Source of the DNA: Rugosibacter sp.
Lineage (GTDB): Bacteria > Pseudomonadota > Gammaproteobacteria > Burkholderiales > Rhodocyclaceae
Assembly (NCBI GenBank): GCA_023257495.1
Contig: JALRCC010000173.1
Span: 1-10,911 of the forward strand
Length of the DNA stretch: 10,911 bases
Direction of reading: 5' to 3'
Part shown: positions 6,562 through 10,911 of the stretch, one piece after another
Numbering within the stretch: position 1 is the stretch's first letter
Layout of the letters: each line of letters starts with the position of its first letter
Made by a program: the position numbers and the translations under genes
Notes under the pieces: model-generated
Database searches by the model: none
What the model saw: only the letters and a program-made list of their open reading frames with translations
Told to the model about the DNA's origin: nothing

Positions 6562-7922
6562 GATGCTGCTCCTTGAGTTGCTCGCTTCATCAAGCGAAGC
6601 CATTCGTCAAACTGACTCATTGAGCAACCTTCGTAGCCAATCAAACCACTACTTTCCAGTGGAACGCCTAGTGTTTTTGCTGTTTCATCTTGCCCAACAA
6701 TCCGGTTATGCAGGCCAAAGGAAATAAAACTTTTCCCTGCGCTACTGGCACCCTCCGCTCCCTCGTGACAATATTCAAACTCGGCATTGTCGTCAGGCGT
6801 CCCCATGCCGGAGCCCATGAAAAACTCCTCATACTGTCGTAAGCGTCGAACTCTTTCAGCTGGACTTTCAACTTTTGGAGCTAGGCAGTAAAAAGTAATC
6901 TCTGTTTTATCGACGCTTATTGGACGAAAAGTTCGTATAAGCGTCGCCATCTGATCGAGCATATGCAAATTCGGATACACCGAGAGATTGCGAAAAATAC
7001 TCGTCATCCATGTTGCACGGGTTTCGCCATAAGTTTGTGTGAGACGTTCTTTTTGCTGGTAAATCGGGCGGTCCTCAGGATTGGGAAAGTTAAACCAAAT
7101 CCCCGTATGTCCATGACCAAAAGTCCATTGACGGCCCACTTTTTCATGCATCTTATCGATTTGCATGGTTTGAATGGCGCCAGCGCGTTCGGTCTTACGT
7201 TTCGCCACACCAAGAATAGACTTATGCGCATAATCTGGGTGCAAGCCGTCTCCACCCCCATTTTCCAGCATGAGTTTCCAGTTACCATGATAGATAGAGC
7301 TGGTTTTCCCTGGCAAAACGGTCCACCCTTCAGGACATTGATCAAACAGCATATCAATGAACTCTGCGGCACCACCAAGATGCTCCGCCAACGAGGGTAC
7401 ATCTGGATTTAGGCTGCCAAAAACAAACCCGCGATAATTTTCAACACGTGCAACCGGCTCTAGCGCAACCTGTTCGGTTGAAAATTCTTCTGTATAACCT
7501 TGCTCTTGCCGTTGCACCCACACCGCTTTTCCCTTAGCGTCAAAAGTCCAGCCGTGATAAGTGCACACGTGAAATTTTCGATTGCCTTGAGTGGTGCGAC
7601 AAAGTTGCGCCCCCCGGTGTGAGCAGGCATTGATGAATGCATTGATCTGCTGCTCAGCATCCCGTTGAATAAAAACAGGCCGCCGCCCCATACTCATGGT
7701 GATGAAGTCATACGGGTTCGGCACTTGGCTTTCATGACACAGAAAAATCCATGAGCCTTCAAAAATCTGACTCAACTCCCAATCCAGCAGCGCAGGATCG
7801 GTGTAAATCGAACGGTCGACGCGATAGATGCCTTCGTCAGGACGGCGCTCAAACAAGGCATCCAGATCAGGCAAGGCAGAATCGCCGTCTTGCCAGCGCC
7901 GACTTTTTAATGGGGCATTCAT
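6558..7922 (-). CDS. Ring-hydroxylating dioxygenase alpha subunit of uncertain substrate, embedded in the carbazole cluster
   Basis: A 454-residue terminal-oxygenase alpha subunit. The Rieske ligands are Cys100, His102, Cys120 and His123 (CSHRG, CTYHGW). Mononuclear iron ligands are expected at His228 and His233 (LHPDYAH) and an Asp in TPDD (377/378), with Asp225 as the bridging residue. Large parts (INACSHRGAQLCR, FRPISVDKTEITFYCLAP, RQYEEFF) look like benzoate/anthranilate/toluate 1,2-dioxygenases (BenA, AntA, XylX). The iron-site spacing, Asn-X3-Asp-X2-His, instead fits the naphthalene/biphenyl group, and the last 70 residues are unusual. The start is ATG 7922, with AAGGAG six bases upstream. 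The frame extends to 8060 but would overlap carAa. BenA-type oxygenases are normally fed directly by a BenC-like reductase, and none is in the window. Candidates are a second anthranilate dioxygenase or an enzyme for another aromatic acid. Confidence 0.9.
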   Translation of the reverse strand: MNAPLKSRRWQDGDSALPDLDALFERRPDEGIYRVDRSIYTDPALLDWELSQIFEGSWIFLCHESQVPNPYDFITMSMGRRPVFIQRDAEQQINAFINACSHRGAQLCRTTQGNRKFHVCTYHGWTFDAKGKAVWVQRQEQGYTEEFSTEQVALEPVARVENYRGFVFGSLNPDVPSLAEHLGGAAEFIDMLFDQCPEGWTVLPGKTSSIYHGNWKLMLENGGGDGLHPDYAHKSILGVAKRKTERAGAIQTMQIDKMHEKVGRQWTFGHGHTGIWFNFPNPEDRPIYQQKERLTQTYGETRATWMTSIFRNLSVYPNLHMLDQMATLIRTFRPISVDKTEITFYCLAPKVESPAERVRRLRQYEEFFMGSGMGTPDDNAEFEYCHEGAEGASSAGKSFISFGLHNRIVGQDETAKTLGVPLESSGLIGYEGCSMSQFDEWLRLMKRATQGAAS

Positions 7923-7958
7923 GGTTTTCTCCTTGATAAACATCGCTCCAACGCCGAT

Positions 7959-7977
7959 CAGTTCCCGGAGGGAACTG
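7959..7977 (-). other. Perfect 8-bp hairpin in the carAa to alpha-subunit gap
   Basis: The minus strand reads CAGTTCCC, loop TCC, GGGAACTG: a perfect 8-bp stem with a 3-base loop. It lies 31 bases after the carAa stop codon and 36 bases before the start of the embedded alpha subunit. No T-run follows, so it is not a normal intrinsic terminator. An RNA processing or stabilising element, or an operator, is possible. Confidence 0.5.
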
Positions 7978-8008
7978 CAGCGGGGTAGGGCGTAGCAGTT
8001 AGCAGACG

Positions 8009-9166
8009 TCAAGCCTTGATATGTTCCTGGGTTTGCACGCCGCGGTTGTGCTTCGAGCAAAGTTTGCGCCAGTCGACAATCGCGCTATCGGCTTCGAAAA
8101 GAATTTCTTTTAACCAGCCCTCATCGTCGGCATAGAAACCCACCATCGCTTCTCTTGCCCAGACATCATCATTGTTAAAACCATCCAGCGCCATGGCGCG
8201 CCACTTGGTGTTGAATTCCTCCATGTAGACCTGTTCTTCTGCGGGCGAGGCGCAGCGTTTGCCGATGGTTTGAAAGTAATAGTGACTGTTTTCATCCACG
8301 GGAACATACCATTCAAACTGCGTGGTGGCGGGATCCGGAAAGGGTTGTACACGTAATACGCCCGGCAGCCAGATGGAAATATTGTTGGCGACGCGATTAT
8401 GGCCAAAGTTCCCCGTACGGACGACTTTGCCGTCGATCTTTCCTTCGAATACCGGGACAGACGCTTCCGCTAACAAGTCAAACACGCCTTTGGCACCTTG
8501 TTCTTCATTGTCTTCAACAATGCGGGTGCGCATTTTTGCATCCCCTTTGGGTGCAAAGCCAAGAGGTAACGCCAGATCATTGCCCTTGATCAGGATAGAG
8601 TCTTTATGGATAAAGATATGCGCTGGATCAAACCCATTTTCGGCGGCGAGTCGCCAATTCGAATGGACAATTTTATTCTGGCCACAAATCACCATGTCGT
8701 CATCAAGAAATGTTGGTGGCACATCTGTCACCAGTGGCGGCGGATCAATATCACCGAGGAAAATGAAGACACACCCTTTGGCTTCTTGTACGGGGTAGAC
8801 TTTTACCCGTTGCTTGCCAATTTGAATGCTTTCCGGATTGGTAATGATGTCACTCAGCAATCCGTCTTTCCAGCGGTAGGTCCAACCGTGGTACCAGCAG
8901 GTGATGGTTTCAGGGGTATAGGATTCAATTTTTACCGAGAAAGGCACGCCTCGGTGCAAGCAACGATCCTTGATGCAAAAAAGTTTGCCATTCACACGAT
9001 TGACCAGTAAATCTTCGCCCAGCAGCTTGATTTTTTGTGGCTGACCTTCGTCAATATCTTTACCGAAGGCGACCGGATACCAGTGATTGCGAAAGCCTAA
9101 TTTGGCATCAACATAACCTGCCCAGCCTTTCACTTTTTTCAAAATTTCTTCTTTGACATTAGCCAT
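8009..9166 (-). CDS. carAa: Carbazole 1,9a-dioxygenase terminal oxygenase (CarAa)
   Basis: A 385-residue terminal oxygenase that catalyses angular dioxygenation of carbazole to 2'-aminobiphenyl-2,3-diol. The family works as a homotrimer with no beta subunit. Rieske ligands are Cys69, His71, Cys90 and His93 (CLHRG, CWYHGW), the same positions as in the CA10/J3 CarAa enzymes as I remember them. Iron ligands are His183 and His187 (GFDPAHIFIH), with Asp180 as bridge. The third ligand is probably Asp334 in GFNNDDVWAREAM, equivalent to Asp333 of J3 after a one-residue insertion. Gly178, known in J3 to contact the carbazole NH, is kept. The start ATG 9166 has AGGAG nine bases upstream. The near-colinear match over the whole length makes this the anchor for reading the cluster. 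Relatives also attack dibenzofuran, dibenzothiophene or fluorene, so the natural substrate is inferred. Confidence 0.92.
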   Translation of the reverse strand: MANVKEEILKKVKGWAGYVDAKLGFRNHWYPVAFGKDIDEGQPQKIKLLGEDLLVNRVNGKLFCIKDRCLHRGVPFSVKIESYTPETITCWYHGWTYRWKDGLLSDIITNPESIQIGKQRVKVYPVQEAKGCVFIFLGDIDPPPLVTDVPPTFLDDDMVICGQNKIVHSNWRLAAENGFDPAHIFIHKDSILIKGNDLALPLGFAPKGDAKMRTRIVEDNEEQGAKGVFDLLAEASVPVFEGKIDGKVVRTGNFGHNRVANNISIWLPGVLRVQPFPDPATTQFEWYVPVDENSHYYFQTIGKRCASPAEEQVYMEEFNTKWRAMALDGFNNDDVWAREAMVGFYADDEGWLKEILFEADSAIVDWRKLCSKHNRGVQTQEHIKA

Positions 9167-9211
9167 TACCTGTTGCTCCTTAAGTTAAGAATTGAAACCG
9201 ACTGCGCTTAC

Positions 9212-9694
9212 TTACACCGGAATCGCCATCAAGGTAGGCACACGCAAAGTATCGTAAATTGCCCGTTTAGATCGATAGCGCCAACCCTCCCCGGTTTTAA
9301 TTACCTGATCTTCATACCGCCCGGCTTGGTAAATGATGGAGTCCCCTTCCTGATTCGTACGAATCACAAGATAGCTTGACTGCATCCTGGCTGTCGTTTT
9401 ATCTATTGGTGTAATGACTAAACCTGACACCATATGACGATATGTCTGTGGTTCATAAAGATTAGCCTCACGCGTAGAAAGGATGCGATCTCGCATCATG
9501 CCTTGGCTATTGCAATAGATCAGCCCTATGGGCAAATCAGCATCCGCATTTTCTTTCGGAACAATTTCATAATGACCATCTACAGTAAATAATTCAGGCC
9601 AGGTTTCCAGCTGGTCATTGTCCAGTACGCTGATATAGCGTTCCTGCAAGCTGTAGAGTTCAAACCAAAGCAGCATTTGATCAAGTGATGTCAT
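9212..9694 (-). CDS. andAd: Anthranilate/salicylate-type oxygenase beta subunit (AndAd-like)
   Basis: A 160-residue small subunit of a ring-hydroxylating oxygenase. Recognisable parts are the N-terminal LLWFELYSLQERYISVLDND, the middle QGMMRDRILSTREANLYEPQTYRHMVSG, and the SSYLVIRTNQEGDSIIYQAGRYED core. These resemble AndAd of three-component anthranilate dioxygenase and NagH of salicylate 5-hydroxylase. The gene follows the alpha subunit by 10 bases. Two ATGs are possible. ATG 9700 leaves only two bases after the GAGG site, while ATG 9694 has GAGG at a good eight-base spacing, so 9694 is chosen. The end is TAA, 45 bases before carAa, with no terminator seen between, so cotranscription with carAa is likely. 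Assignment to And rather than Nag rests mainly on its alpha partner. Confidence 0.82.
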   Translation of the reverse strand: MTSLDQMLLWFELYSLQERYISVLDNDQLETWPELFTVDGHYEIVPKENADADLPIGLIYCNSQGMMRDRILSTREANLYEPQTYRHMVSGLVITPIDKTTARMQSSYLVIRTNQEGDSIIYQAGRYEDQVIKTGEGWRYRSKRAIYDTLRVPTLMAIPV

Positions 9695-9704
9695 AACCAT
9701 GCCC

Positions 9705-10911
9705 TCAAAGCGCCATCATTGCCTGATAACCCGTCCAGAAGCGACGGATCAGACTCTCGGTAATCAGTGTGTCTTGCTGGTCAGGCTGGCTACGCCCCAT
9801 GTCCATGACCGAGGTGCTTTTGCCTTCGCGCAAGGTGCCGCGCTGTACTAGTTCGGTGGCATACCCATCTTCCATGGAAATATACCCGGCAGGCCCGACC
9901 AGGTTGGCTTGTTTGATGCGTAGCTCGCGCAATTCCGGCGTGTCGTCGGCATAGCCGAAAAAGTGAAAGACCAGTTCAAACTGATCCGGCGCTTTGGGTA
10001 ACAACTGGCGCGCCACCAGCGAGTTGTGAATCTGCTGCAATACCAGCTGCGGGAAAATCGACTGGATGTGGTTGGTGGTAGCTTCTTCGTATTCATGTAC
10101 ATAGCCAAGAACCGACTCATCTTCGAGATGAAAGCCGTCGTTCATGGAGCGAATATCCTGAGCTTTGTACTCGGCCGCCGAGTTGTCGTCCTCAATGCGT
10201 GTGGCCGTGATGATGCTATGCAAACCCTGCGCTGCGTCCGGTAACGAGCGGGCTTTCATGCCCACCCGCAGGATGTTGAAGGTGGTGTGAAACAGGTGCA
10301 GCAAACTGGCATGGTAGGGGTCTTTGACGTTTTCGAAATACAGTTTCCAGTTGGCGTTGACATACTGTCGGGTGCACCCAAGATAGACGATGGGTTTGTG
10401 CATGATGCGGTCGATCCATGGTCGCATTTCGGCTCCGAGATACTCCGGCAAAGCAGCAACTGTGTCACTGAAGCTGGCAAAGATCAGGCCCTGGTAGCTT
10501 TCCACACGGAGCTTCTTCAGTCCGTGTTTTTTCATGTCGAAATCAGGCGGCATGCCGACCATCTGCTTTTGCCCGCGACGGAAAGGGATACCGGTCAGAT
10601 TTCCATGACTATCGAAGTTCCATTGATGGTAGAGGCAGGCGTGGGAGGTGGCATTGCCGCGAGGAAGCGTACATAGTTTTGCCCCGCGATGGGCACAACG
10701 ATTGACCCAGACGGCGAGACTGCCATCGGGGGTACGGGTGACCACGACCGGGGTGTCGCCTACGTAGGTACTCTTGAAATCACCCGGTTGGGGTATTTCA
10801 GCGTCCAGAGCGACGAAGTTCCAGGTGGAGCCGCGATAGATGCGCTCTTGTTCGCGCTCATAGATGGCAGGGGAACTGAAAACTTCGTAGGGAACGCGCG
10901 AGCCATCGCTG
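9705..10911 (-). CDS. andAc: Anthranilate 1,2-dioxygenase-type alpha subunit (AndAc-like), 5' end cut by the window
   Basis: The terminal-oxygenase large subunit, expected to convert anthranilate to catechol with loss of CO2 and ammonia. 401 residues are present and the frame is open to the window edge. AndAc has about 420, so perhaps 20 N-terminal residues are outside. Rieske motifs CAHRG and CLYHQW lie at visible residues 72-76 and 92-97. The iron-binding run DPYHASLLH carries His200 and His205, with Asp197 as bridge. The segments SDGSRVPYEVFSS, WVNRCAHRGAKLC, KDPYHASLLHLFHTTFN, ANLVGPAGYISMED and the end QDTLITESLIRRFW match AndAc of Burkholderia as I recall it, better than NagG. The first ATG-like start inside the window (10745, a GTG) is internal and wrong, because conserved sequence precedes it. 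It is the first visible gene of the cluster, so the promoter and possibly andAa/andAb or a regulator lie beyond 10911. Confidence 0.87.
   Translation of the reverse strand, partial: SDGSRVPYEVFSSPAIYEREQERIYRGSTWNFVALDAEIPQPGDFKSTYVGDTPVVVTRTPDGSLAVWVNRCAHRGAKLCTLPRGNATSHACLYHQWNFDSHGNLTGIPFRRGQKQMVGMPPDFDMKKHGLKKLRVESYQGLIFASFSDTVAALPEYLGAEMRPWIDRIMHKPIVYLGCTRQYVNANWKLYFENVKDPYHASLLHLFHTTFNILRVGMKARSLPDAAQGLHSIITATRIEDDNSAAEYKAQDIRSMNDGFHLEDESVLGYVHEYEEATTNHIQSIFPQLVLQQIHNSLVARQLLPKAPDQFELVFHFFGYADDTPELRELRIKQANLVGPAGYISMEDGYATELVQRGTLREGKSTSVMDMGRSQPDQQDTLITESLIRRFWTGYQAMMAL

Noticed and set aside
6963..7412. Plus-strand open frame of 149 codons opposite the embedded alpha subunit
   Set aside because: It is antisense to a well-supported oxygenase gene and shows no domain-like sequence.
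7923..8060. Extension of the embedded alpha subunit to 8060
   Set aside because: It would overlap carAa and span the intergenic hairpin. AAGGAG six bases before ATG 7922 fixes the start.
1..10911. Search for transposases, integrases, tRNA or rRNA genes, CRISPR arrays and long direct repeats
   Set aside because: None was seen by eye on either strand.

Overview
The window reads as a piece of a bacterial chromosome or large replicon, probably from a metagenome. After the first ~150 bases every gene lies on the minus strand, so transcription runs from high to low coordinates. Short Shine-Dalgarno-led genes, moderate GC and a Kup-type K+ transporter beside a periplasmic sulfate-binding protein suggest a proteobacterium, more likely Beta- or Gammaproteobacteria. 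The taxonomy cannot be fixed from sequence alone.

Positions 1-~147 are an alien-looking end. A plus-strand fragment of a trehalose-phosphatase-like HAD protein with about 73% GC (hand count) abuts, in opposite orientation, the N-terminal half of a sulfate-binding protein. This looks like a chimeric contig end rather than biology. Positions 139-3530 carry ordinary chromosomal genes: truncated sbp, a spermidine-synthase-like protein and kup.

Positions 3648-10911 form a compact catabolic cluster. In transcription order it holds andAc-like and andAd-like (anthranilate dioxygenase type alpha and beta), carAa (carbazole 1,9a-dioxygenase terminal oxygenase), a second alpha/beta oxygenase pair of broadly benzoate/anthranilate type, carC (meta-cleavage-product hydrolase), carBa and carBb (class III extradiol dioxygenase), and carAc (Rieske ferredoxin). 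The expected pathway starts when CarAa, with electrons from CarAc, dihydroxylates carbazole at the angular position to give 2'-aminobiphenyl-2,3-diol. CarBaBb then opens the diol ring, and CarC hydrolyses the product to anthranilate and 2-hydroxypenta-2,4-dienoate. The AndAcAd-like enzyme would turn anthranilate into catechol. No ferredoxin reductase, regulator, catechol gene or pentadienoate gene is in the window.

The most interesting parts are the uncharacterised oxygenase pair embedded between carAa and carC, three terminal oxygenases served by one visible ferredoxin, and two strong intergenic hairpins. One hairpin is terminator-like and sits directly before the extradiol dioxygenase genes; the other lies between carAa and the embedded pair. 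The hairpin before carBa also helps decide that carBa starts at a TTG codon. No transposase, integrase, tRNA, rRNA or CRISPR array was seen, and no gene-free stretch exceeds 300 bases.
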